NCBI GenBank assembly: GCA_943789455.1
Contig: CALSUE010000001.1
Span: 499,001 to 563,000 of the forward strand
Source of the DNA: an uncultured Flavobacteriaceae bacterium
GTDB lineage: Bacteria; Bacteroidota; Bacteroidia; Flavobacteriales; Flavobacteriaceae
Length of the DNA stretch: 64,000 nucleotides
Direction of reading: 5' to 3'
The translations under genes and the position numbers were made by a program. Shown here piece after piece: positions 9,264 to 18,554 of this stretch. Position 1 is the first letter of the stretch. Every line of letters begins with the position of its first letter. The notes under the pieces are model-generated. The model saw nothing but the letters and a program-made list of their open reading frames with translations, was not told the DNA's origin and did not search any database.

Positions 9264-9759
9264 AACTATGCTGTTTAATAAGTTGTTCTCTAATTGTTTT
9301 TCTAGCTCTAGACAATGAAACTCTAACGGCTGTTGGTTTCATATTTACCATTTCACAAATTTCTTTAAAATCATATTGTTCAATATCTCTTAATTGAATT
9401 ATCAATTTTTGTTGATCTGGGAGATTATCAATAAGTAAATGAACTCTATCTACACTATCTATATATTCCAATTTTTTATCTAAACTGGTCTCTTTTTCCT
9501 TATAATTACTATGAATTAATGTTAAGTTACTAGCTTGTTTGGATTTTAGCCGATCATAACAGTAATTTTTAGTCATTGTCATCGCAAAAGCTTCTGTATT
9601 TCTGTAGCCAGATAACTTGTCTTTGTTTTTCCATAACTTTAATAATAACTCTTGAGTAGCGTCTTCAGCTTCATCTTGAGAAACTAACAATCTTTTTGCT
9701 AATCTAAAGACCTTACCTTTGAAGGGTAAAACTACTTTCAAAAAGTCAGATTCATTCAT
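9244..9759 (-). CDS. ECF-type RNA polymerase sigma factor
   Basis: 171 residues from the start MNESDFLKVVLPFKGK. Region 2 (DEAEDATQELLLKLWKN) recognises the -10 element and region 4 (FKEICEMVNMKPTAVRVSLS) the -35 element. The frame is open to an ATG at 9798, but homologues of this type begin near MNxSDFLK, so I place the start at 9759. It heads an operon with a likely anti-sigma and two DUF4252 proteins. An 11-base imperfect palindrome lies 42 bases upstream. Confidence 0.9.
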   Translation of the reverse strand: MNESDFLKVVLPFKGKVFRLAKRLLVSQDEAEDATQELLLKLWKNKDKLSGYRNTEAFAMTMTKNYCYDRLKSKQASNLTLIHSNYKEKETSLDKKLEYIDSVDRVHLLIDNLPDQQKLIIQLRDIEQYDFKEICEMVNMKPTAVRVSLSRARKTIREQLIKQHSYGINQH

Positions 9760-9800
9760 TTTATAATTTCTAAGCTTTACTTTTAAAAAAAACTTCAACT

Positions 9801-9811
9801 CTTCGACGAAG
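9801..9811. repeat. Short palindrome upstream of the ECF sigma operon
   Basis: CTTCGACGAAG: two 5-bp arms around one central base, in the leader or promoter region of the ECF sigma gene. It is GC-richer than its surroundings. It might be a binding site or a small hairpin in the transcript; nothing more can be said. Confidence 0.35.
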
Positions 9812-9895
9812 TGTAATATAATTTGTTACATCAATAGACAAAAAAAATACTATTTATACTTAAATTGCGTTTCTATTGTTATTGTAATACAAGTT

Positions 9896-11383
9896 ATGAA
9901 AGAAATAATACTGAAACCTCTAATTTTAATTTTATTTGTAAATCTTTGGTTACAAGGTTGTGATAAATCTGATAATGAATTAAACCCATCTGTTGAAGTA
10001 CAAGATTTTATTTGGAAAGGCTTAAATGCTTATTATCTATATCAAGAGGACATAGATGATCTATCAGATAGACGCTTTAGCTCTAATCAACAATTAGAGA
10101 GTTATTTGACTGGTTTTGACACTCCAGGAGCAATTTTTAATACATTGAAAAAGAATTCAGATTCAAGAACATTATTAATAGAAAACTATGAAATCGCCGA
10201 TACCCCTGAGCCGTTAAGAACTTCATTTACTAATGGAATGGAATTTGGACTTTTTAAAGATTTAAATATACTGGACACTATTATAGGGGTTGTTTCTCAT
10301 ATTCTTCCAAACTCACAAGCAGCAACGAATAATATATCAAGAGGTGATTTTTTCTATGCTGTTATAAATGAGCAAACTGATACTATTTATTTGCGAGAAG
10401 ACAATTACAAAGCTCTTTTGATAGAATACCCGCAAGACACCCTGAAATTACTTATGGCTAATTTTGATGGAGAACTTTTAGAAAAAAATGATTTACGAGT
10501 AGATTTGGTTAAAAAAAATTATCAATATTCACCAATTTTATTAAAAAATGTATTTAATCTTGGGGCAAAAAATATAGGCTATCTATTGTACAATAATGAT
10601 TTTTCAGACAATTATATAGAGGATATAAATGCCACAATATTAGAGTTTAAAAATCAATCTGTAAACGAATTGATAATTGATTTGAGATATGCTATAGGAA
10701 GTTATTCTGATGCGAGAACTGTAACGGAAATTGCTGCAATGATTACGGGTCAATTTACTGATGAAGTATTTATCAAAGAAACTTGGAATAATAAAGCTCA
10801 AACTTGGTTTGAACTCAATCAACCAGATTCAGTGGTTACAAAATTTCCAACAAGGCTTCAAAATAATTCAGTAATTAATAATTTAAACCTAACAGATGTT
10901 TATATTATTTTGAATGGTGATGGATTTTCTGGCTCTTCAGCTACAGAATTACTTGTAAATAACCTAGACCCTTACATTAATGTTCATGTTTTAGGAACTA
11001 AAACTGATGGAGATAATTTAGGAGCTATCAAATTATATGATTCTCCTGATTATGATGCTTTCAATGTCAATGAAAATCATACATATGCTTTAAGACCTGT
11101 AGTATTAACATTGCATAATAAAGAAGATCAAACTTATAGTTCTGGGATTACACCAACTGTTTCCTTATGTTCTATGGAAGATCCACTAAACTTAGGAGAA
11201 TTAGGTGAGACATCAGACCCCCTACTCGACGAAGTACTTCAATATATAACCACTGGAGATTCAGGATTAAACCTTATATGTAACCCGTTTGAACTTGAAA
11301 TGCTCTATAATTCTATAAATTCTCAGAGAGTTTTTGATCAGGGAACTTTTATAAAACAAGATTTACCAAATTTAGGACGATAA
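9896..11383 (+). CDS. S41-like lipoprotein, probably catalytically inactive
   Basis: 495 residues, lipobox Cys22 (WLQGC). The layout is that of C-terminal-processing (S41) peptidases: an N-terminal helical part, a degenerate PDZ-like region (about 110-205) and a protease core (about 215-450). It is colinear with the next gene's product. The Ser position is kept (S348 in SGSSATE), but the Lys that should lie 25 residues later is Asp373 (TKTDGDN), and the DLRYNGGG motif has become DLRYAIGS. Loss of the Ser-Lys dyad suggests a binding or regulatory role. Its TAA overlaps the next ATG by one base (TAATG), so the two are translationally coupled. Confidence 0.85.
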   Translation: MKEIILKPLILILFVNLWLQGCDKSDNELNPSVEVQDFIWKGLNAYYLYQEDIDDLSDRRFSSNQQLESYLTGFDTPGAIFNTLKKNSDSRTLLIENYEIADTPEPLRTSFTNGMEFGLFKDLNILDTIIGVVSHILPNSQAATNNISRGDFFYAVINEQTDTIYLREDNYKALLIEYPQDTLKLLMANFDGELLEKNDLRVDLVKKNYQYSPILLKNVFNLGAKNIGYLLYNNDFSDNYIEDINATILEFKNQSVNELIIDLRYAIGSYSDARTVTEIAAMITGQFTDEVFIKETWNNKAQTWFELNQPDSVVTKFPTRLQNNSVINNLNLTDVYIILNGDGFSGSSATELLVNNLDPYINVHVLGTKTDGDNLGAIKLYDSPDYDAFNVNENHTYALRPVVLTLHNKEDQTYSSGITPTVSLCSMEDPLNLGELGETSDPLLDEVLQYITTGDSGLNLICNPFELEMLYNSINSQRVFDQGTFIKQDLPNLGR

Positions 11384-12846
11384 TGAAAAACAGTAAATAT
11401 ACATTTATAGTACTTTTATTAGTGACACTCACATTTTTTACTTCTTGTGAAAAAAGTGATAATTATATGGCTAGCGAAAATGATGAAATTCATTTGTTCA
11501 TTTGGAGAGCTATGAATAATTATTATTTATGGCAACCAAATGTTCCAGACTTGTCGGACACAAGGTTCACAAACATTGGGCAATTATATGCTGAATATTC
11601 TAATTTTTCATCTCCAAGGGATTTATTTGAAAGTTTAAGATACCAACCAGGAGTTGTAGACCGTTTTTCATGGATTGTTGATGATTATGTAGCTTTAGAA
11701 AATTCTTTTCAAGGAATTAACTTAAGTAATGGTATGGAATTTGGTTTAGTAAGATATGCTAGCGATGCAACCAAAGTGTTTGGATATGTTCGTTATGTTA
11801 TTCCACAATCAGATGCTGCAACTCAAAATATAGAAAGAGGAATGTTATTTACAGAAGTTGATGGGATTCAGTTAACAGAATCTAACTATAGAGATCTTCT
11901 TTTTGATGATAACACTAACTACACCATTAGTTTGGCAGAATTTAATGATGGAAATCCAGTTACGAATTCAATATCCATTAATTTATCAAAAACACAACTA
12001 CAAGAAAATCCTGTTGCAATTGTTAAAACAATTGATGAAGGATCTAACAAAATAGGATATTTGTTATACAATCAATTTTCTAGCAGTTTTGACGGTGAAT
12101 TAAATGCTGCATTTGCCACGTTTCAATCAGAAAATATAACAGACCTAATAATAGATCTTCGCTATAATGGGGGAGGAAGTGTAACTACTGCAACATATTT
12201 GGGCGCTATGGTTACCGGACAATTTAATGGTCAGTTATATTCTAAAGAACAATGGAACACTAAAGTAATGAATGCCTTAGATGCCAGTGTTTTTGAAAAT
12301 AATTTTACTAACCAAATTGTTAATAAAGATCAAAATCAAAATATAATTTTACAAGAACCTATTAATTCACTTAATTTAAATCGTGTTTACTTTATTACCT
12401 CAGGAAGCTCTGCTTCAGCCTCTGAATTAGTTATGAATAGTTTATCCTCCTATATAAATGTTAGTTCTGTAGGTAAAAAAACAATAGGTAAAGTTCAAGG
12501 CTCGGTAACATTATATGATTCAGACAATTATACAAGGACTGGAGAGAATTTAGCATCAAACCACACATGGGCGCTTCAGCCGCTAGTATTAGAAATTAAA
12601 AATAAAGATAATTCTAACGAACCTAATGGAATTGAGCCAACTGTAGTATTTCCAGAAGACTTTAATAATCTGGGAGTGTTAGGTGAACGAAGCGACCCAC
12701 TTTTAGATAGAACTGTTCTGTTAATTACAACAGGAGGAAGATCAGGGATTCATAAAACAAACTCAATTCTTAATTTGGAGGAGATTAGTGACTCTAAGGC
12801 TATTAATCCAATGAAAAACAATATGTTCATAGAGTTGAAGAAATAA
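11383..12846 (+). CDS. S41 family serine peptidase, lipoprotein
   Basis: 487 residues, lipobox Cys22 (FFTSC). PDZ-like region about 115-200, followed by the S41 core with DLRYNGGG, the nucleophile Ser345 in SSASASE and Lys370 in KKTIGKVQG, exactly 25 residues apart as in Prc/CtpA. It should be an active, envelope-anchored endopeptidase. It follows a paralogue that lacks the Lys and is translationally coupled to it. It ends 14 bases before the convergent patatin gene, with no hairpin between. The natural substrate is unknown. Confidence 0.9.
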   Translation: MKNSKYTFIVLLLVTLTFFTSCEKSDNYMASENDEIHLFIWRAMNNYYLWQPNVPDLSDTRFTNIGQLYAEYSNFSSPRDLFESLRYQPGVVDRFSWIVDDYVALENSFQGINLSNGMEFGLVRYASDATKVFGYVRYVIPQSDAATQNIERGMLFTEVDGIQLTESNYRDLLFDDNTNYTISLAEFNDGNPVTNSISINLSKTQLQENPVAIVKTIDEGSNKIGYLLYNQFSSSFDGELNAAFATFQSENITDLIIDLRYNGGGSVTTATYLGAMVTGQFNGQLYSKEQWNTKVMNALDASVFENNFTNQIVNKDQNQNIILQEPINSLNLNRVYFITSGSSASASELVMNSLSSYINVSSVGKKTIGKVQGSVTLYDSDNYTRTGENLASNHTWALQPLVLEIKNKDNSNEPNGIEPTVVFPEDFNNLGVLGERSDPLLDRTVLLITTGGRSGIHKTNSILNLEEISDSKAINPMKNNMFIELKK

Positions 12847-12860
12847 GAAATAATATCTTT

Positions 12861-13784
12861 TTAGGCATCAATTATATCTGCTCTAAATTCACTATTGTTA
12901 AGTTTATCTCTTTTCATGGCATATTCGTAACCAGAATCCCACCATTTAGACATCTTTTTTCTATCAAAAACTAATGAATTAGTTGTCAAAACCGTAGGGG
13001 TGTAATATAAGTTTAACTCTACATTATTTTGTTTTGCTGATAATTTACCAATAGTAATATTATGCTTTTCAACATGCTCCATCATAAATTCTTGAATGGT
13101 CAATAACAATGAAAATGGATTCTTAGCGGGCATTCTATTAATTTGAGTGATTTCAGTTTCTAAAATAATAGCATCAATTACTTTTGCTCCCCTTTCAATA
13201 GCTTCTCTAATAGGAATTAAGCAACCAAAACCACCATCACCGTATTGATAGCCATTCTTTTCTAATAAACTCATAAATGGAATATAATTACAGGAACCCC
13301 AAATCCAATCACAAAAATCTTCATAGCTATGTTCTTGTATTGACTTATATTCAATTCGATTGGCTGTAAAGTTGGAAATAGTTACGACAACCTCTTTTTT
13401 TTCTTTAAGTATAGTATTATAAATATCTCTAGTGATTTTTTTAGTAATTAACTTTCTCAAGTTTTTACTTTCCCCAAAGGTTTTACTTCCTTTAAGAAAA
13501 CTTAATAGTGTTGCAGAATGCCGAATATTTACAATAGTAACTCCATTTTTATTAGTAATTCTGAATGGATTAATATTAAAAATACTACGTTGATTGACTC
13601 CTGTATATATAGTTTTAAGAGCATCTATTTCACCTAGTGCTAAATGTGAAACCATCAAACTGCCCGTAGATGTTCCTAAGAAAATATCATAGGTGTTTTT
13701 CTTTTCCTTTAATAAATATTCAGCAACACCGCCTGCAAATGCCCCCTTACTTCCTCCACCAGAAATTACTAACGCTTTCTTCAT
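12861..13784 (-). CDS. Patatin-like phospholipase
   Basis: 307 residues. The oxyanion-hole motif GGGSKG is at residues 9-14, the nucleophile Ser39 in GTSTG, and the dyad Asp183 in YGDGGFG, so the catalytic Ser-Asp pair is complete. No signal peptide or beta-barrel domain, so a cytoplasmic lipid acyl hydrolase is likely. It is alone on its strand between the S41 pair and the beta-propeller lipoprotein gene, and has no nucleotide-cyclase partner that would make it a defence effector. Confidence 0.92.
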   Translation of the reverse strand: MKKALVISGGGSKGAFAGGVAEYLLKEKKNTYDIFLGTSTGSLMVSHLALGEIDALKTIYTGVNQRSIFNINPFRITNKNGVTIVNIRHSATLLSFLKGSKTFGESKNLRKLITKKITRDIYNTILKEKKEVVVTISNFTANRIEYKSIQEHSYEDFCDWIWGSCNYIPFMSLLEKNGYQYGDGGFGCLIPIREAIERGAKVIDAIILETEITQINRMPAKNPFSLLLTIQEFMMEHVEKHNITIGKLSAKQNNVELNLYYTPTVLTTNSLVFDRKKMSKWWDSGYEYAMKRDKLNNSEFRADIIDA

Positions 13785-13832
13785 TATTCAACAAATGATT
13801 TATGTATTTTCGTTTTGTATAAAAATACCAAA

Positions 13833-14882
13833 ATGAAATCATTATTTGCAGGAGTTTTTTTAATTGTTTTTTTTACGTCGTGTACTAAAAATTATAAGCC
13901 TAGAAAATTAGATAATGTATATATTAAAGAATTTAGCATTGATAGCACTAGCATTCGTTCTCTTGTAGCTATTGATTCTTTGACAATGTATTATGCAGGT
14001 TCTAAAGGGTATGTTGGTTATACAAATGACGGAGGTGAGATTTGGCACACAAAACAATTTAAATATCAAGACTCAATCTTTCCTAATTTTAGAAGTATAG
14101 CATATAATGTAAATACGAACTTGGTTTATGCATTATCTATAGCAAACCCTGCTTTACTATATCAATATAATTTTTCAGATTCATTTATTGTATATGAAGA
14201 AAATCATCCAAAAGTTTTTTATGATTCAATGAAGTTTTTTGATGAAAAAAATGGCATTGCTATGGGAGACCCAACAGATGGAAATTGTTTATCTATTATA
14301 CTTACAAATGATGGCGGTAATACATGGAATAAAATTCCTTGTAAACAACTCCCTAAAGTTGAAGAAGGAGAAGCCGCATTTGCTGCTAGCAATACAAACA
14401 TAAAAGTTTTAGGTAATACGGTTTGGATTGTTACTGGTGGCAAAAAATCTAGAGTTTTTAAATCTATTGATTTAGGGATAACTTGGAAGGTTTATGAAAC
14501 CCCTATTATTCAAGGCTCTAGTTCACAAGGAATCTACTCTATTGACTTTTTTGACAAAAAAAATGGAATTATTATCGGTGGAGATTATTCTAAGCCTGAA
14601 GAAAATTTCAAGAATAAAGCCATTACATCTGATGGTGGAGAAACATGGACTTTGGTAGCAGATGGGGAAAATCCAAACTATAAAAGTTGTGTTCAATATG
14701 TACCAAATACTGAAGGGAAAGAGATTTTTGCAGTAGGAAAAACAGGAATATCTTACTCAAATAATGGAGGATTAAATTGGAATAAAGTAAATCATGATTC
14801 TTATTATACGATACAGTTTGTAGATAAAAACACTGCTTGGTTAACAGGTAACAATAAAATAGGAAAGTTAATTATTCCATAA
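13833..14882 (+). CDS. YCF48/BNR-like beta-propeller lipoprotein
   Basis: 349 residues from ATG 13833, chosen because MKSLFAGVFLIVFFTSC gives a proper lipoprotein signal with Cys17; an ATG at 13815 adds six residues before the signal. Repeated Asp-box-like turns (TNDGGEIWHT, TNDGGNTWNK, TSDGGETWTL, SNNGGLNWNK) show a propeller of the YCF48/sialidase-like type. Such proteins are often annotated as oxidoreductases without evidence. It heads a tight plus-strand run with a small lipoprotein (1 base gap) and peptidase T. Catalytic role unknown; it may be a scaffold. Confidence 0.85.
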   Translation: MKSLFAGVFLIVFFTSCTKNYKPRKLDNVYIKEFSIDSTSIRSLVAIDSLTMYYAGSKGYVGYTNDGGEIWHTKQFKYQDSIFPNFRSIAYNVNTNLVYALSIANPALLYQYNFSDSFIVYEENHPKVFYDSMKFFDEKNGIAMGDPTDGNCLSIILTNDGGNTWNKIPCKQLPKVEEGEAAFAASNTNIKVLGNTVWIVTGGKKSRVFKSIDLGITWKVYETPIIQGSSSQGIYSIDFFDKKNGIIIGGDYSKPEENFKNKAITSDGGETWTLVADGENPNYKSCVQYVPNTEGKEIFAVGKTGISYSNNGGLNWNKVNHDSYYTIQFVDKNTAWLTGNNKIGKLIIP

Positions 14883-14883
14883 A

Positions 14884-15432
14884 ATGAAATTTAAAATTCT
14901 TTTATTATTAGTAATAGTATTCAATTCATGTTCAAAAAAATCTCAATTTATAAGGGTATTCAATTGCGAAGTAGAAACCTTTTCAAACCTAGAAAGAATT
15001 GAAGATGTGAAAAATTTATTTTCTGTTTATTATCCAGATCATTGGAAAACTAACTTCTATTATGACAATAATCAATCTTCAATTTTTACAGCAGACACAA
15101 CGAAACAATTAAAAGAAACTATATTGCTAGATATTACTCATATATCTAATAAAATTGTTTTCGACTCTAAATTTTTAAAAAAATTTGAATCAAATTTATC
15201 TGAGCTACAACTCACAGAAATAAGTGCAAACAAAATAATTTTTAAAGAAAAACCTTCTTTTTATTCCGAAGCCAAAGGGATGAATAATAATTTTAATTAT
15301 TACGTATTTAATCTATTTATAAAGTTAGATGAAAATAATTATATTCACTCTAAAATTGAGATTTATGGAGATGCGTTGAAAGAGGAAAGAATCTGTAAAG
15401 GAATCAATTTATTAGAAAAAACTATATTTTAA
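14884..15432 (+). CDS. Hypothetical lipoprotein
   Basis: 182 residues with a lipoprotein signal ending at Cys16 (VFNSCSKK). I recognise no domain. The rest is Lys- and Asn-rich with alternating beta-type sequence. It starts 1 base after the propeller gene's stop and ends 1 base before the pepT start, so it is almost certainly cotranscribed with both. Confidence 0.75.
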   Translation: MKFKILLLLVIVFNSCSKKSQFIRVFNCEVETFSNLERIEDVKNLFSVYYPDHWKTNFYYDNNQSSIFTADTTKQLKETILLDITHISNKIVFDSKFLKKFESNLSELQLTEISANKIIFKEKPSFYSEAKGMNNNFNYYVFNLFIKLDENNYIHSKIEIYGDALKEERICKGINLLEKTIF

Positions 15433-15433
15433 G

Positions 15434-16678
15434 ATGATAAATAAAGAGCATATTACTAAAAGATTTTTAAGTTATGTAACCATAGATACAGAATCTGATC
15501 CTAATAATCCTGAATTCCCAAGTACTGAAAAACAATGGGACTTAGCTAGGCTTTTAGTTAAAGAATTGTCAGATATTGGAATGAACGATATAACATTAGA
15601 TAAAAATTGTTATGTCATGGCTACTTTACCTAGTAATTTAGACTATGAAGTTCCAACAATTGGATTTATTTCTCATATAGACACCACTCCTGATTACACT
15701 GGTGCAAACGTAAATCCGCAAATTCATTATAACTATGATGGAAAGGATATCATTCTTAATGAAAGTGAAAATATTGTTTTGAGCCCATCTTATTTTGAAG
15801 ATCTACTTCAATACAAAGGACAAACGATCATTACCACAGATGGTTCCACTCTCTTGGGAGCAGACGATAAGGCTGGAATTACTGAAATTGTTTCAGCAAT
15901 GGAGTATCTAATCAAACATCCTGAAATAAAACATGGTAAAATAAGAATCTGCTTTACTCCCGATGAAGAAGTTGGAAAGGGTGCTCATAAATTTGATGTT
16001 GAAAAATTTGGAGCAGAATGGGCTTACACCATGGATGGTAGTCAAATAGGAGAATTAGAATATGAAAACTTTAATGCAGCTGGAGCAAAAATTATAGTTA
16101 ATGGAAAAATTGTTCATCCTGGATATGCTAAAGGGAAAATGATTAATTCTATGACCATTGCAAGTGATTTTATCAGTAGGTTGCCTAAGAACGAAGTTCC
16201 AGAATCTACGGAAGGTTATGAAGGCTTCTTTCATTTATATCAAATTGACGGAAAAGTAGAACAAACCATTTTACATTATATTATTAGAGATCACGACAAG
16301 GAATTATTTGAAAACAGAAAAGATTTTATAAAGTCTGTTGTTTCTAATTTAAATAAAGAATTAGGAAGTGATATTATTGAAATTGAAATTTCTAATCAAT
16401 ATTATAATATGAAAGAAAAAGTAGTTCCAGTGATGCATATTGTAGATATCGCTGAAGAAGTAATGAAAGATTTAAACATTATTCCACTTATTAAACCGAT
16501 TAGAGGGGGTACAGATGGATCTCAGCTATCTTTTATGGGACTTCCATGTCCAAATATATTTGCTGGAGGACATAACTTTCATGGGCGTTATGAATATGTT
16601 CCTGTTGAATCTATGATGAAAGCAACTGAGGTAATAGTTGGGATTTCAGAAAAAGTAGCTCTTAAGTTTAAAAATTAA
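15434..16678 (+). CDS. pepT: Peptidase T (aminotripeptidase, M20B)
   Basis: 414 residues, the usual family length. Metal and active-site motifs are in order: SHIDTTPD (His81, Asp83), [11 protein letters not shown] with the bridging Asp, [11 protein letters not shown] with the catalytic Glu pair, [10 protein letters not shown], and the late His in [13 protein letters not shown]. It removes the N-terminal residue from tripeptides in the cytoplasm. It is the last gene of a run with two lipoprotein genes. Its TAA shares the four bases TTAA (16675-16678) with the stop of the convergent acyltransferase. Confidence 0.96.
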   Translation: MINKEHITKRFLSYVTIDTESDPNNPEFPSTEKQWDLARLLVKELSDIGMNDITLDKNCYVMATLPSNLDYEVPTIGFISHIDTTPDYTGANVNPQIHYNYDGKDIILNESENIVLSPSYFEDLLQYKGQTIITTDGSTLLGADDKAGITEIVSAMEYLIKHPEIKHGKIRICFTPDEEVGKGAHKFDVEKFGAEWAYTMDGSQIGELEYENFNAAGAKIIVNGKIVHPGYAKGKMINSMTIASDFISRLPKNEVPESTEGYEGFFHLYQIDGKVEQTILHYIIRDHDKELFENRKDFIKSVVSNLNKELGSDIIEIEISNQYYNMKEKVVPVMHIVDIAEEVMKDLNIIPLIKPIRGGTDGSQLSFMGLPCPNIFAGGHNFHGRYEYVPVESMMKATEVIVGISEKVALKFKN

Positions 16679-17220
16679 GATAGCTCTGAATGTCTACCTT
16701 TTACCCCTTTGAAAAATGCATGAAAATATTCAAAATCTTTTTCTTTATTATTAGTGGTTTCGTAGGGTTCAGAAAATTTAATTTGCTTGTGTTCAAAATC
16801 TAAAGTAGCCATAACTATAGGTACATTTGCTCCTTTTGCAATATAATAAAAACCAGTTTTCCAATTCATTACTTTTTTTCGTGTTCCTTCTGGAGAAATT
16901 CCTAGACGAAACTCTTTCTTTTTCTCAAAAATTTGAACAATGGCATCAACCATATTACTACTTTGACTTCTATCTACAGGTGTACCACCTAAAGCTCTAA
17001 ATATAAATCCAAAAGGCCCATCAAATAAAGAGTTTTTACCAATAAAATTAACTTTTTCACCTGAAGAATTTCTAGCTAAAATAGCAATTGGAAAATCTTT
17101 CCAGCTTGTATGCGGTGCTGCTATGACTACATATTTTTTTAAATGCTTAGGAAAGTCACCTATTAACTTCCATCCTAAAATTTGTGTGAATATAAATTTT
17201 GATAATTTTTGCATCTTCAA
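16675..17220 (-). CDS. PlsC-like 1-acyl-glycerol-3-phosphate acyltransferase family protein
   Basis: 181 residues (or 179 from the ATG at 17214). The acyltransferase HX4D motif is His37-Asp42 (PHTSWKD), followed by [13 protein letters not shown], the block [10 protein letters not shown] and the phosphate-binding SPEGTRKK. It is shorter than true PlsC (about 240) and lacks long membrane segments, as in the small glycerol acyltransferases common in Bacteroidota. The acceptor lipid is uncertain. It is divergent from rmuC, with only 35 bases between the two starts. Confidence 0.88.
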   Translation of the reverse strand: MKMQKLSKFIFTQILGWKLIGDFPKHLKKYVVIAAPHTSWKDFPIAILARNSSGEKVNFIGKNSLFDGPFGFIFRALGGTPVDRSQSSNMVDAIVQIFEKKKEFRLGISPEGTRKKVMNWKTGFYYIAKGANVPIVMATLDFEHKQIKFSEPYETTNNKEKDFEYFHAFFKGVKGRHSELS

Positions 17221-17255
17221 ATTTAAAAGTCATAAATTTAAGGACTTATTTTTAA

Positions 17256-18554
17256 ATGATGATGGATTTACTTATTTACTTGATTATAACATTAGTTAGT
17301 ATTTTTATTGGTATATTTTTAGGAAAAAATTTAGCCAAATTAAAGTTAGGACGGGAATATGCCGCCCTGAAAGAAAGAAATCATCTTTTAGATCAAAGCT
17401 TAAACGATGCTAATGATGAATTAAAAAACACTCAACTTGAAAAAGAAGCCTTGATCGCTTCAAAAACACGATTAGCCACAGAATTAAAGAATTCTGATGA
17501 AAAAATAGCTAAGAACAAAGAGGAATTAAATACAATTCAGGAAAAATTCACCAAAGAATTTGAAAACTTAGCCAATAAAATTTTAGAGGAAAAGTCAACA
17601 AAGTTTACTGAACAAAATAAATTAAACATAACTTCAATATTAAATCCTTTAAAAGAAAAAATAGAAGGTTTTGAGAAAAAGGTTTCAGAATCTCAGAAAG
17701 AAAGTGTTGGAATGCACTCTGCATTAAAAGAGCAACTCAACAGTTTAAAGGATTTAAATTTGCAAATGAGTAAAGAGGCTATTAATTTAACAAAAGCCTT
17801 AAAAGGAGACAGTAAAGCTCAAGGAGATTGGGGAGAAACTCAATTAGAAATTCTTTTAGAGAAAGCAAATCTTGTAAAAGACATTCATTTTACTACCCAG
17901 GGTGGTTATAGAGACGAAGACGGAAGATTAAAAAAACCAGATTTTATTATCAATTTGCCAGATAAACGTCACCTAATCGTAGATTCTAAAGTTTCTTTGA
18001 CTAATTATGAAGCATATTTTAATGCTGATAATGAAGAACAAAAGAAAATTCATCTCAAAAAGCATATTGAAAGTATTCGTAAACATATTAGGGAGTTAAG
18101 TGAAAAAAAATACGAGTCTTTATATGAAATTAATGCTCCAGACTATGTTTTGATGTTTGTTCCTATAGAACCTGCTTATTTGTTAGCTTTAAATAATAAT
18201 AATTCACTGTATTTGGAAGCCTTAGATAAAAACGTAGTGATGGTGTCTACTTCTACTCTTCTTGCAACTCTAAGTACAGTTTCATCAATGTGGAGACAAG
18301 AAAATCAAAAGAAAAACGTTTTAGAAATAGCTAATCAAGCTGGAAGGTTATATGATCAGTTTGTAAATCTAACAGATGATCTAATTAAAGTAGGTACTCA
18401 ACTTAAGACTGTACAAGGTAGTTATGACACCTCTATGAAAAAGCTTACTGGTAAAGGAAACCTTGTCAATAAAGTAGAAAAAATTAGAGAGTTAGGTGCA
18501 AAGACAAGTAAAATAATGAATAAAAACTTACTAGACAGAGCTTCAGAAGCCTAG
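17256..18554 (+). CDS. rmuC: DNA recombination protein RmuC homologue
   Basis: 432 residues: an N-terminal membrane anchor (LLIYLIITLVSIFIGIFLG), a long coiled coil (about 28-170) and the RmuC nuclease-like domain (about 180-400) with GDWGETQLE, KPDFIINLPD and VDSKVSLTNYEAYF, the conserved D...E/DSK arrangement of the PD-(D/E)XK fold. In E. coli RmuC limits inversions at short inverted repeats. The start could be the second Met. Its TAG shares CTAG (18551-18554) with the convergent T9SS protein's stop. Confidence 0.93.
   Translation: MMMDLLIYLIITLVSIFIGIFLGKNLAKLKLGREYAALKERNHLLDQSLNDANDELKNTQLEKEALIASKTRLATELKNSDEKIAKNKEELNTIQEKFTKEFENLANKILEEKSTKFTEQNKLNITSILNPLKEKIEGFEKKVSESQKESVGMHSALKEQLNSLKDLNLQMSKEAINLTKALKGDSKAQGDWGETQLEILLEKANLVKDIHFTTQGGYRDEDGRLKKPDFIINLPDKRHLIVDSKVSLTNYEAYFNADNEEQKKIHLKKHIESIRKHIRELSEKKYESLYEINAPDYVLMFVPIEPAYLLALNNNNSLYLEALDKNVVMVSTSTLLATLSTVSSMWRQENQKKNVLEIANQAGRLYDQFVNLTDDLIKVGTQLKTVQGSYDTSMKKLTGKGNLVNKVEKIRELGAKTSKIMNKNLLDRASEA

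Noticed and set aside
12861..13784. Patatin as a CBASS effector
   Set aside because: No cGAS-like nucleotidyltransferase or ancillary gene is adjacent; it is a stand-alone phospholipase.
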